Origin: Parapristionchus giblindavisi
Lineage: Eukaryota > Nematoda > Chromadorea > Rhabditida > Diplogasteridae
NCBI GenBank assembly: GCA_943737045.1
Contig: CALSFV010000033.1
Coordinates: 769,501-833,500, forward strand
Reading direction: 5' to 3'
DNA: 64,000 nucleotides
A model generated the notes under the pieces. It was given only the letters and a program-made list of their open reading frames with translations. It ran no database searches and had not been told where the DNA came from. Positions 32,115 through 45,643 of this stretch are shown here, one piece after another. Numbering within the stretch: position 1 is the stretch's first letter; every line of letters starts with the position of its first letter. The position numbers and the translations under genes are program-made.

Positions 32115-33568
32115 CAGTACCGTGCAAAAGTCCGGCCCCAAAATTTGAATCGCTATAACTTTCTTCGTACTTGACCGATCGGCTACCGGTTTGTTTTATT
32201 AAATAGTGTAACCATTGGAGAAAATTTGTATGTTATTGATTATTACCTATGATGATGAAATGATTTCATCATTATTGAAATGCCGAAGTGCGATCGTAAA
32301 AATAGGTTTATTCTCAGGTAGATTTTTTCTATTAGTCCAATATTTTTCTGAGGAACGAACAACTATCGGTAAACGTTTTAAGCTATTAACCACGTTGCTT
32401 GCATATCGCTTCGAGGAATTAGCTAATTTTCCCTGACCCATTAAAATTTCGTAAAAATGTCATAACTCAGTCTGTAGTTGAGCTACGGGCCTCAGATTCA
32501 ACAAGTATTATCACATGGTCATAGGGCACCACCATGCCAATTTCAGAAGGATTCCGCTTCTTGAAGAGAAAATTCGGAAAAAATCCCCTACCATTATTTG
32601 GGCATACGGTATTTCCCAGCCGGTTTTTCTAAAAATCTAAAAATTTGGTATGATGTGCCCAAACATCTACCTTACACATCTACAAAGTGGCGAGATTACA
32701 GGATTTAAATTACTACTTTTTCCATAAAAATACCATTGACAGTCAAAGTGGACGGAACCTAATTTCGTTCGTTATGGAGAATTATTATGGGTCAATAACC
32801 CAGCATTTCATATCAATTTCGATCGGATTTTTAACCAAGTGTTTAATAAGCACATTTCCTACAATTATAATCAATTTAGTTCCACTATTGGACATTCCAC
32901 CTTTTTCATCTGTCTCTTTTCTCGTAAATTTCCACTTTGACTGTCAATGGTATTTTTATAGGCAAAGTCGTAATTTAAATCCTGTAATCTCGCCACTTTG
33001 TAGATGTGTAAGGTAGATGTTTGGGCACATCATACCAAATTTTTAGATTTTTAGAAAAACCGGCTGGGAAATACCGTATGCCCAAAAAATGGTAGGGGAT
33101 TTTTTTCGAATTTTCTCTTCAAGAAGCGGAATCCTTCTGAAATTTGCATAGTGGTGCCCTATGACCATGTGATAATACTTGTTGAATCTGAGGCCCGTAG
33201 CACAACTACAGACTGAGTTATGACATTTTTACGAAATTTTAATGGGTCAGGGGAAATTAGCTAATTCCTCGAAGCGATATGCAAGCAACGTGGTTAATAG
33301 CTTAAAACGTTTACCTATAGTTGTTCGTTCCTCAAAAAAATATTGGACTAATAGAAAAAATCTACCTGAGAATAAACCTATTTTTACGATCGCACCTCGG
33401 CATTTCAATAATGATGAAATCATTTCATCATCATAGGTAATAATCAATAACATACAAATTTTCTCCAATGGTTTCACTATTTAATAAAACAAACCGGGGG
33501 CCGATCGGTCAAGTACGAAAAAAGTTATAGCGATTCAAATTTTGGGGCCGGACTTTTGCACGGTACTG
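32115..33568. mobile_element. 1454-bp Tc1/mariner-type foldback element (right P3 arm)
   Basis: This is the mirror copy of 21586-23039, the same length, with TA at 32113-32114 and 33569-33570. Its two copies in P3 are far more alike than the two arms within one element, so the element is older than the P3 duplication. Confidence 0.9.
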
Positions 33569-33570
33569 TA

Positions 33571-34217
33571 CCACGTGAAAGAGCAAAAAATTCTGAATAA
33601 TCTACACTTCAGTTCATGTCAAACTGTAATCTTGTGTTGATTCCATAATGCCCAAAGTACAAAAGTAGCTATCACTCTGATAAGACCAAAAGAACACCTG
33701 ACATGAAAAAAATTTCTGCTAGACCCAGCGTGTCATATACCAAACGAAAGAGCAAAAAATTCTGAGTATTTTGCAACGTTCCATGTTGAACAACGGCCGC
33801 TCCAGCCGAATTAACAACATTGAACCATGCATTTTTAGCATTAAAGAATTCGTGACACGCCAATATTTAATCTAAACTTATCGTAGCATATACCACGTGA
33901 AAGAGCAAATAATTCTGAATAATCTACACTTCAGTTCATGTCAAACTGTAATCTTGTGTTGATTCCATAATGCCCAAAGTACAAAAGTAGCTATCACTCT
34001 GATAAGAACAAAAGAATACCTGACATGAAAAATTTTCTGCTAGACCCAGCGTGTCATATACCAAACGAAAGAGCAAAAAATTCTGAGTATTTTGCAACGT
34101 TCCATGTTGAACAACGGCCGCTCCAGCCGAATTAACAACATTGAACCATGCATTTTTAGCATTAAAGAATTCGTGACACGCCAATATTTAATCTAAACTT
34201 ATCGTAGCATATACCAC
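33571..34217 (-). repeat. 321-bp satellite segment (two monomers)
   Basis: This is the mirror of 20616-21583 but one monomer shorter. Confidence 0.95.
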
Positions 34218-36283
34218 TTAAAGGGAGTGTGAAGAGATAGGCATGTAGAGGTCAGGATATAGCTAAAGACCATCCGGAATCGAAAACAAGCATAAATAAA
34301 TTTAGAAAATTTTTTTAAACTAGATGTCTATAGATTTCAATTTGGTGGTGTGATCGTTGGGCAGAGCACCGCACTCGGCGCACCACGTGGTGTGCCAACC
34401 GCAACTTTTATATGACCGCTAAAGTTTTATCTTTTTCTCAGATTTTTTATCGATTTGCTTACATTTTATTCTCATAGTCACTTTCTAGAATGCATTATTA
34501 TGATTTTGATATTCTTGTAGAAGGAACGAACATGCGGATAACTGTGAAATAAGATATGATAGCCATTGCATGTATCGTAAGTGACATGCAATGGCTATCA
34601 TATCCGTAAGAAATCCTTTCAACTGCCTTAAACGATATGAACAAAGTATTCACAGATTTATTATTAAGATCAATAAATACACAGTAATGAATAATATGGT
34701 ACAAATTACAACGAAATAAACGAAAGACGTAATGGGGAGTACGGTAGGCGAAGTTCAGTCTGGGCATACTCCCCCTCTCATAATATCGGCGATGGCGTCA
34801 TCTGAAGGGCCTCGTCATCCTTCCAACGACTACGACGGTTTACATCAGAAAGTAATCTTATTTAAAAAAATATTGAGCAGCAACGAGAAAAGGATTAACA
34901 ATAATAATAGAGCGTAGAGCGTAACGCGTTTGATAGTAATGACATTTATAAATATAGTAAGATAGTAGTGAAAGTTCTATAAAACTATATATAGTCTAAA
35001 AGAATTGAAGTTGTATTAAAATAAGAGAGGTGACGCAGATGTTCAAATGCATGCATGATCATAGCACATTTCATTTGCGGACATGACCTCATAAGCTTGG
35101 TAAAATTTGTGTTCCATGGATGCTACTATTATTTTGAACAGCTATCACGTTAGTTCAGAGTGTACAATAAGGGATGAAGTGAAATCTCCGGTCGGGATTC
35201 GAACCCGTACCCTTTGGGAGGAGAGGCGGCCATCTTACCAATGCGCCACGCTTCGATCACCCTTCCCTCCCTTCTCTACTCATATTATTTCGAACTTACG
35301 CGCTGATCATTATTTCAGTCCGGTGGTCGCAATTTGAATACACCTACTGTTTATAAGCGCTGTATGCGTAGACCATACCATATATTTCGTACACAATTAT
35401 TTATTTTGAGATAAGTACTATTTCCCGGCTTATTGTACAGACTCTCTTATGATTGAACTAACGTGCTATTTTAAATGGCGCTTCAGGCCATATCCGCAAT
35501 TCATAGTTAGTGAATGACAATGAACAATTATCGGTAATGTAGTTAAAGGAAAGGAATATAGCATAGAGTTATGCATCGCTACATTTGCCTTACGTGCCTT
35601 CGCCGTAACCTCTGCCGTAACGACGGAGACGCGGCTGAGGAGGTTACGGTTTACGCACGTAAGCAATATTCGGACTGTACACTGTGGTACATTCGCACAT
35701 TACTGTTTGGACAAAGTAATGATGATATCAGAGAGAATGAATGCGAACACGATGAAAGAATATTTAGAAGTGCAGTGAGAGGAACTAAAATGGAACAGGG
35801 AGAATACATGGAACAAGTAGAGCCAACGTTTTATTTGAACATTTCAGCACGATAGAAGCACTTATTTTACCCAAACTTTGAAAAGTTGAGAAAAATAAGC
35901 TAATTTCTGCTTTAAATCAAGATTACGTAGCAAAAGAGAGCCAAATACATCGGTAAGTGCAGACGAGAATGAGATGAGTTAGAGAAAGAATTGTATCAAC
36001 AACTGGTAGTGAAAACAACACTAATAAACAATTAAAATTATAAAATTAAACTGAAAAACCAACGGAAACAGAAGGTAAATCGCGTGGGCGGGGCCACCCA
36101 AGAGTAGTGTTTTTATTTAACCGTTAGCAATTTTGGGCAGCACGCCCGGAACGATTTAATCTGATTAATATTTTTTTAAAATTCTATATTATTTAAAAAA
36201 ATTCTTTTTTTCGTTTAATTGATGTAACATACCGATATAAATTTTCTGACACACAATTATCTTTATCTGCACACTTCCTTTAA
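34218..36283. mobile_element. 2066-bp TTAA-flanked element (right P3 arm)
   Basis: This mirror copy of 18550-20615 has TTAA at 34218-34221 and 36280-36283. It contains the mirrored hairpins (34553-34604; about 35590-35662) and the tRNA-like block (35184-35256, minus). Confidence 0.85.
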
Positions 36284-38581
36284 CAACATTGAACCATGCA
36301 TTTTTAGCATTAAAGAATTCGTGACACGCCAATATTTAATCTAAACTTATCGTAGCATATACCACGTGAAAGAGCAAAAAATTCTGAATAATCTACACTT
36401 CAGTTCATGTCAAACTGTAATCTTGTGTTGATTCCACAATGCCCAAAGTAAAAAAGTAGCTTTCACTCTGATAAGACCAAAAGAATACCTGACATGAAAA
36501 AATTTTCTGCTAGACCCAGCGTGTCATATACCAAACGAAAGAGCAAAAAATTCTGAGTACTTTGTAACGTTCCATGTTGAACAACGGCCGCTCCAGCCGA
36601 ATTAACAACATTGAACCATGCATTTTTTAGCATTAAAGAATTCGTGACACGCCAATATTTAATCTAAACTTATCGTAGCATATACCACGTGAAAGAGCAA
36701 AAAATTCTGAATAATCTACACTTCAGTTCATGTCAAACTGTAATCTTGTGTTGATTCCATAATGCCCAAAGTACAAAAGTAGCTATCACTCTGATAAGAA
36801 CAAAAGAATACCTGACATGAAAAATTTTCTGCTAGACCCAGCGTGTCATATACCAAACGAAAGAGCAAAAAATTCTGAGTATTTGGCAACGTTTCATGTT
36901 GAACAACGGCCGCTCCAGCCGAATTAACAACATTGAACCATGCATTTTTAGCATTAAAGAATTCGTGACACGCCAATATTTAATCTAAACTTATCGTAGC
37001 ATATAGCACGTGAAAGAGCAAAAAATTCTGAATAATCTACACTTCAGTTCATGTCAAACTGTAATCTTGTGTTGATTCCATAATGCCCAAAGTACAAAAG
37101 TAGCTATCACTCTGATAAGAACAAAAGAATACCTGACATGAAAAATTTTCTGCTAGACCCAGCGTGTCATATACCAAACGAAAGAGCAAAAAATTCTGAG
37201 TATTTTGCAACGTTTCATGTTGAACAACGGCCGCTCCAGCCGAATTAACAACATTGAACCATGCATTTTTAGCATTAAAGAATTCGTGACACGCCAATAT
37301 TTAATCTAAACTTATCGTAGCATATACCACGTGAAAGAGCAAAAAATTCTGAATAATCTACACTTCAGTTCATGTCAAACTGTAATCTTGTGTTGATTCC
37401 ACAATGCTCAAAGTACAAAAGTAGCTATCACTCTGATAAGAACAAAAGAATACCTGACATGAAAAATTTTTTGCTAGACCCAGCGTGTCATATACCAAAC
37501 GAAAGAGCAAAAAATTCTGAGTATTTTGCAACGTTTCATGTTGAACAACGGCCGCTCCAGCCGAATTAACAACATTGAACCATGCATTTTTAGCATTAAA
37601 GAATTCGTGACACGCCAATATTTAATCTAAACTTATCGTAGCATATACCACTTGAAAGAGCAAAAAATTCTGAATAATCTACACTTCAGTTCATGTCAAA
37701 CTGTAATCTTGTGTTGATTCCATAATGCCCAAAGTACAAAAGTAGCTATCACTCTGATAAGAACAAAAGAATACCTGACATGAAAAATTGTCTGCTAGAC
37801 CCAGCGTGTCATATACCAAACGAAAGAGCAAAAAATTCTGAGTATTTTGCAACGTTCCATGTTGAACAACGGCCGCTCCAGCCGAATTAACAACATTGAA
37901 CCATGCATTTTTAGCATTAAAGAATTCGTGACACGCCAATATTTAATCTAAACTTATCGTAGCATATACCACGTGAAAGAGCAAAAAATTCTGAATAATC
38001 TACACTTCAGTTCATGTCAAACTGTAATCTTGTGTTGATTCCATAATGCCCAAAGTACAAAAGTAGCTATCACTCTGATAAGAACAAAAGAATACCTGAC
38101 ATGAAAAATTTTCTGCTAGACCCAGCGTGTCATATACCAAACGAAAGAGCAAAAAATTCTGAGTATTTTGCAACGTTTCATGTTGAACAACGGCCGCTCC
38201 AGCCGAATTAACAACATTGAACCATGCATTTTTAGCATTAAAGAATTCGTGACACGCCAATATTTAATCTAAACTTATCGTAGCATATAGCACGTGAAAG
38301 AGCAAAAAATTCTGAATAATCTACACTTCAGTTCATGTCAAACTGTAATCTTGTGTTGATTCCATAATGCCCAAAGTACAAAAGTAGCTATCACTCTGAT
38401 AAGAACAAAAGAATACCTGACATGAAAAATTTTCTGCTAGACCCAGCGTGTCATATACCAAACGAAAGAGCAAAAAATTCTGAGTATTTTGCAACGTTTC
38501 ATGTTGAACAACGGCCGCTCCAGCCGAATTAACAACATTGAACCATGCATTTTTAGCATTAAAGAATTCGTGACACGCCAA

Positions 38582-41149
38582 TATTTAATCTAAACTTATC
38601 GTAGCATATAGCACGTGAAAGAGCAAAAAATTCTGAATAATCTACACTTCAGTTCATGTCAAACTGTAATCTTGTGTTGATTCCATAATGCCCAAAGTAC
38701 AAAAGTAGCTATCACTCTGATAAGAACAAAAGAATACCTGACATGAATATTTTTCTGCTAGACCCAGCGTGTCATATACCAAACGAAAGAGCAAAAAATT
38801 CTGAGTATTTTGCAACGTTTCATGTTGAACAACGGCCGCTCCAGCCGAATTAACAACATTGAACCATGCATTTTTAGCATTAAAGAATTCGTGACACGCC
38901 AATATTTAATCTAAACTTAGCGTAGCATATACCACGTGAAAGAGCAAAAAATTCTGAATAATCGAAACTTCAGTTCATGTCAAACTGTAATCTTGTGTTG
39001 ATTCCATAATGCCCAAAGTACAAAAGTAGCTATCACTCTGATAAGAACAAAAGAATACCTGACATGAAAAATTTTCTGCTAGACCAAGCGTGTCATATAC
39101 CAAACGAAAGAGCAAAAAATTCTGAGTATTTTGCAACGTTTCATGTTGAACAACGGCCGCTCCAGCCGAATTAACAACATTGAACCATGCAGTTTTAGCA
39201 TTAAAGAAATCGTGACACGCCAATATTTAATCTAAACTTATCGTAGCATATACCACGTGAAAGAGCAAAAAATTCTGAATAATCGACACTTCAGTTCATG
39301 TCAAACTGTAATCTTGTGTTGATTCCATGATGCCCAAAGTACAAAAGTAGCTATCACTCTGATAAGAACCAAAGAATACCTGACATGAAAAATTTTCTGC
39401 TAGACCCAGCGTGTCATATACCAAACGAAAGAGCAAAAAATTCTGTGTATTTTGCAACGTTCCATGTTGAACAACGGCCGCTCCAGCCGAATTAACAACA
39501 TTGAACCATGCATTTTTAGCATTAAAGAATTCGTGACACGCCAATATTTAATCTAAACTTATCGTAGCATATAGCACGTGAAAGAGCAAAAAATTCTGAA
39601 TAATCGAAACTTCAGTTCATGTCAAACTGTAATCTTGTGTTGATTCCATAATGCCCAAAGTACAAAAGTAGCTATCACTCTGATAAGAACAAAAGAATAC
39701 CTGACATGAAAAATTTTCTGCTAGACCCAGCGTGTCATATACCAAACGAAAGAGCAAAAAATTCTGAGTATTTTGCAACGTTTCATGTTGAACAACGGCC
39801 GCTCCAGCCGAATTAACAACATTGAACCATGCATTTTTAGCATTAAAGAATTCGTGACACGCCAATATTTAATCTAAACTTATCGTAGCATATAGCACGT
39901 GAAAGAGCAAAAAATTCTGAATAATCTACACTTCAGTTCATGTCAAACTGTAATCTTGTGTTGATTCCATAATGCCCAAAGTACAAAAGTAGCTATCACT
40001 CTGATAAGAACAAAAGAATACCTGACATGAAAATTTTTCTGCTAGACCCAGCGTGTCATATACCAAACGAAAGAGCAAAAAATTCTGAGTATTTTGCAAC
40101 GTTTCATGTTGAACAACGGCCGCTCCAGCCGAATTAACAACATTGAACCATGCATTTTTAGCATTAAAGAATTCGTGACACGCCAATATTTAATCTAAAC
40201 TTAGCGTAGCATATACCACGTGAAAGAGCAAAAAATTCTGAATAATCGAAACTTCAGTTCATGTCAAACTGTAATCTTGTGTTGATTCCATAATGCCCAA
40301 AGTACAAAAGTAGCTATCACTCTGATAAGAACAAAAGAATACCTGACATGAAAAATTTTCTGCTAGACCAAGCGTGTCATATACCAAACGAAAGAGCAAA
40401 AAATTCTGAGTATTTTGCAACGTTTCATGTTGAACAACGGCCGCTCCAGCCGAATTAACAACATTGAACCATGCAGTTTTAGCATTAAAGAAATCGTGAC
40501 ACGCCAATATTTAATCTAAACTTATCGTAGCATATACCACGTGAAAGAGCAAAAAATTCTGAATAATCGACACTTCAGTTCATGTCAAACTGTAATCTTG
40601 TGTTGATTCCATGATGCCCAAAGTACAAAAGTAGCTATCACTCTGATAAGAACCAAAGAATACCTGACATGAAAAATTTTCTGCTAGACCCAGCGTGTCA
40701 TATACCAAACGAAAGAGCAAAAAATTCTGTGTATTTTGCAACGTTCCATGTTGAACAACGGCCGCTCCAGCCGAATTAACAACATTGAACCATGCATTTT
40801 TAGCATTAAAGAATTCGTGACACGCCAATATTTAATCTAAACTTATCGTAGCATATAGCACGTGAAAGAGCAAAAAATTCTGAATAATCGAAACTTCAGT
40901 TCATGTCAAACTGTAATCTTGTGTTGATTCCATAATGCCCAAAGTACAAAAGTAGCTATCACTCTGATAAGAACAAAAGAATACCTGACATGAAAAATTT
41001 TCTGCTAGACCCAGCGTGTCATATACCAAACGAAAGAGCAAAAAATTCTGAGTATTTTGCAACGTTTCATGTTGAACAACGGCCGCTCCAGCCGAATTAA
41101 CAACATTGAACCATGCAGTTTTAGCATTAAAGAATTCGTGACACGCCAA
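38582..41149 (-). repeat. Higher-order repeat, 4 monomers (1284 bp), two copies
   Basis: Monomer variants repeat in the same order: one with changed bases at GA(A/T)(T/A)TTTTCTGC, one with AGAAATCGTGACAC and CATGCAGTTTT, one with CTGTGTATTTTGC, and one with AATCGAAACTTC. Copies are 38582-39865 and 39866-41149. A three-monomer part recurs at 41792-42754, shifted by 1605 bp. Confidence 0.85.
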
Positions 41150-44100
41150 TATTTAATCTAAACTTATCGTAGCATATACCATGTGAAAGAGCAAAAAATT
41201 CTGAATAATCTACACTTCAGTTCATGTCAAACTGTAATCTTGTGTTGATTCCATAATGCCCAAAGTACAAAAGTAGCTATCACTCTGATAAGAACAAAAG
41301 AATACCTGACATGAAAAATTTTCTGCTAGACCCAGCGTGTCATATACCAAACGAAAGAGCAAAAAATTCTGAGTATTTTGCAACGTTTCATGTTGAACAA
41401 CGGCCGCTCCAGCCGAATTAACAACATTGAACCATGCATTTTTAGCATTAAAGAATTCGTGACACGCCAATATTTAATCTAAACTTATCGTAGCATATAG
41501 CACGTGAAAGAGCAAAAAATTCTGAATAATCTACACTTCAGTTCATGTCAAACTGTAATCTTGTGTTGATTCCATAATGCCCAAAGTACAAAAGTAGCTA
41601 TCACTCTGATAAGAACAAAAGAATACCTGACATGAAAAATTTTCTGCTAGACCCAGCGTGTCATATACCAAACGAAAGAGCAAAAAATTCTGAGTATTTT
41701 GCAACGTTTCATGTTGAACAACGGCCGCTCCAGCCGAATTAACAACATTGAACCATGCATTTTTAGCATTAAAGAATTCGTGACACGCCAATATTTAATC
41801 TAAACTTATCGTAGCATATAGCACGTGAAAGAGCAAAAAATTCTGAATAATCGAAACTTCAGTTCATGTCAAACTGTAATCTTGTGTTGATTCCATAATG
41901 CCCAAAGTACAAAAGTAGCTATCACTCTGATAAGAACAAAAGAATACCTGACATGAAAAATTTTCTGCTAGACCAAGCGTGTCATATACCAAACGAAAGA
42001 GCAAAAAATTCTGAGTATTTTGCAACGTTTCATGTTGAACAACGGCCGCTCCAGCCGAATTAACAACATTGAACCATGCAGTTTTAGCATTAAAGAAATC
42101 GTGACACGCCAATATTTAATCTAAACTTATCGTAGCATATACCACGTGAAAGAGCAAAAAATTCTGAATAATCGACACTTCAGTTCATGTCAAACTGTAA
42201 TCTTGTGTTGATTCCATGATGCCCAAAGTACAAAAGTAGCTATCACTCTGATAAGAACCAAAGAATACCTGACATGAAAAATTTTCTGCTAGACCCAGCG
42301 TGTCATATACCAAACGAAAGAGCAAAAAATTCTGTGTATTTTGCAACGTTCCATGTTGAACAACGGCCGCTCCAGCCGAATTAACAACATTGAACCATGC
42401 ATTTTTAGCATTAAAGAATTCGTGACACGCCAATATTTAATCTAAACTTATCGTAGCATATAGCACGTGAAAGAGCAAAAAATTCTGAATAATCGAAACT
42501 TCAGTTCATGTCAAACTGTAATCTTGTGTTGATTCCATAATGCCCAAAGTACAAAAGTAGCTATCACTCTGATAAGAACAAAAGAATACCTGACATGAAA
42601 AATTTTCTGCTAGACCCAGCGTGTCATATACCAAACGAAAGAGCAAAAAATTCTGAGTATTTTGCAACGTTTCATGTTGAACAACGGCCGCTCCAGCCGA
42701 ATTAACAACATTGAACCATGCAGTTTTAGCATTAAAGAATTCGTGACACGCCAATATTTAATCCAAACTTATCGTAGCATATACCACGTGAAAGAGCAAA
42801 AAATTCTGAATAATCGACACTTCAGTTCATGTCAAACTGTAATCTTGTGTTGATTCCATGATGCCCAAAGTACAAAAGTAGCTATCACTCTGATAAGAAC
42901 AAAAGAATACCTGACATGAAAAATTTTCTGCTAGACCCAGCGTGTCATATACCAAACGAAAGAGCAAAAAATTCTGAGTATTTTGCAACGTTTCATGTTG
43001 AACAACGGCCGCTCCAGCCGAATTAACAACATTGAACCATGCATTTTTAGCATTAAAGAATTCGTGACACGCCAATATTTAATCTAAACTTATTGTAGCA
43101 TATACCACGTGAAAGAGCAAAAAATTCTGAATAATCGACACTTCAGTTCATGTCAAACTGTAATCTTGTGTTGATTCCATAATGCCCAAAGTACAAAAGT
43201 AGCTATCACTCTGATAAGAACAAAAGAATACCTGACATGAAAAATTTTCTGCTAGACCCAGCGTGTCATATACCAAACGAAAGAGCAAAAAATTCTGAGT
43301 ATTTTGCAACGTTTCATGTTGAACAACGGCCGCTCCAGCCGAATTAACAACATTGAACCATGCATTTTTAGCATTAAAGAATTCGTGACACGCCAATATT
43401 TAATCTAAACTTATCGTAGCATATACCACGTGAAAGAGCAAAAAATTCTGAATAATCTACACTTCAGTTCATGTCAAACTGTAATCTTGTGTTGATTCCA
43501 TAATGCCCAAAGTACAAAAGTAGCTATCACTCTGATAAGAACAAAAGAATACCTGACATGAAAAATTTTCTGCTAGACCCAGCGTGTCATATACCAAACG
43601 AAAGAGCAAAAAATTCTGAGTATTTTGCAACGTTTCATGTTGAACAACGGCCGCTCCAGCCGAATTAACAACATTGAACCATGCATTTTTAGCATTAAAG
43701 AATTCGTGACACGCCAATATTTAATCTAAACTTATCGTAGCATATAGCACGTGAAAGAGCAAAAAATTCTGAATAATCTACACTTCAGTTCATGTCAAAC
43801 TGTAATCTTGTGTTGATTCCATAATGCCCAAAGTACAAAAGTAGCTATCACTCTGATAAGAACAAAAGAATACCTGACATGAAAAATTTTCTGCTAGACC
43901 CAGCGTGTCATATACCAAACGAAAGAGCAAAAAATTCTGAGTATTTTGCAACGTTTCATGTTGAACAACGGCCGCTCCAGCCGAATTAACAACATTGAAC
44001 CATGCATTTTTAGCATTAAAGAATTCGTGACACGCCAATATTTAATCTAAACTTATTGTAGCATATACCACGTGAAAGAGCAAAAAATTCTGAATAAACT

Positions 44101-45643
44101 ACACTTCAGTTCATGTCAAACTGTAATCTTGTGTTGATTCCATAATGCCCAAAGTACAAAAGAAGCTATCACTCTGATATGAACAAAAGAATACCTGACA
44201 TGAAAAATTTTCTGCTAGACCCAGCGTGTCATATACCAAACGAAAGAGCAAAACATTCTGAGTATTTTGCAACGTTTCATGTTGAACAACGGCCGCTCCA
44301 GCCGAATTAACAACATTGAACCATGCATTTTTAGCATTAAAGAATTCGTGACACGCCAATATTTAATCTAAACTTATCGTAGCATATACCATGTGAAAGA
44401 GCAAAAAATTCTGAATAATCTACACTTCAGTTCATGTCAAACTGTAATCTTGTGTTGATTCCATAATGCCCAAAGTACAAAAGTAGCTATCACTCTGATA
44501 AGAACAAAAGAATACCTGACATGAAAAATTTTCTGCTAGACCCAGCGTGTCATATACCAAACGAAAGAGCAAAAAATTCTGAGTATTTTGCAACGTTTCA
44601 TGTTGAACAACGGCCGCTCCAGCCGAATTAACAACATTGAACCATGCATTTTTAGCATTAAAGAATTCGTGACACGCCAATATTTAATCTAAACTTATCG
44701 TAGCATATACCACGTGAAAGAGCAAAAAATTCTGAATAATCTACACTTCAGTTCATGTCAAACTGTAATCTTGTGTTGATTCCATAATGCCCAAAGTACA
44801 AAAGTAGCTATCACTCTGATAAGAACAAAAGAATACCTGACATGAAAAATTTTTTGCTAGACCCAGCGTGTCATATACCAAACGAAAGAGCAAAAAATTC
44901 TGAGTATTTTGCAACGTTTCATGTTGAACAACGGCCGCTCCAGCCGAATTAACAACATTGAACCATGCATTTTTAGCATTAAAGAATTCGTGACACGCCA
45001 ATATTTAATCTAAACTTATCGTAGCATATACCACTTGAAAGAGCAAAAAATTCTGAATAATCTACACTTCAGTTCATGTCAAACTGTAATCTTGTGTTGA
45101 TTCCATAATGCCCAAAGTACAAAAGTAGCTATCACTCTGATAAGAACAAAAGAATACCTGACATGAAAAATTTTCTGCTAGACCCAGCGTGTCATATACC
45201 AAACGAAAGAGCAAAAAATTCTGAGTATTTTGCAACGTTCCATGTTGAACAACGGCCGCTCCAGCCGAACTAACAACATTGAACCATGCATTTTTAGCAT
45301 TAAAGAATTCGTGACACGCCAATATTTAATCTAAACTTATCGTAGCATATAGCACGTGAAAGAGCAAAAAATTCTGAATAATCTACACTTCAGTTCATGT
45401 CAAACTGTAATCTTGTGTTGATTCCATAATGCCCAAAGTACAAAAGTAGCTATCACTCTGATAAGAACAAAAGAATACCTGACATGAAAAATTTTCTGCT
45501 AGACCCAGCGTGTCATATACCAAACGAAAGAGCAAAACATTCTGAGTATTTTGCAACGTTTCATGTTGAACAACGGCCGCTCCAGCCGAATTAACAACAT
45601 TGAACCATGCATTTTTAGCATTAAAGAATTCGTGACACGCCAA

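Larger units (their letters stand above)
17841..36992. repeat. Giant inverted repeat P3 (arms 17841-27370 and 27462-36992)
   Basis: The arms of 9530 and 9531 bp are near-identical reverse complements with a 91-bp spacer (27371-27461). Pair sums are 54833 in the outer part, 55154 in the middle and 54832 near the axis. The steps of 321-322 reflect one extra satellite monomer in the left arm (20616-21583) and one missing monomer near the axis. Both arms carry the 2066-bp TTAA element and the 1454-bp Tc1-type element at mirrored places. Single-base differences are rare; one is the A/T difference in the GCCCAAA(A/T)AATGG block at about 22557 and 32593. Confidence 0.95.
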
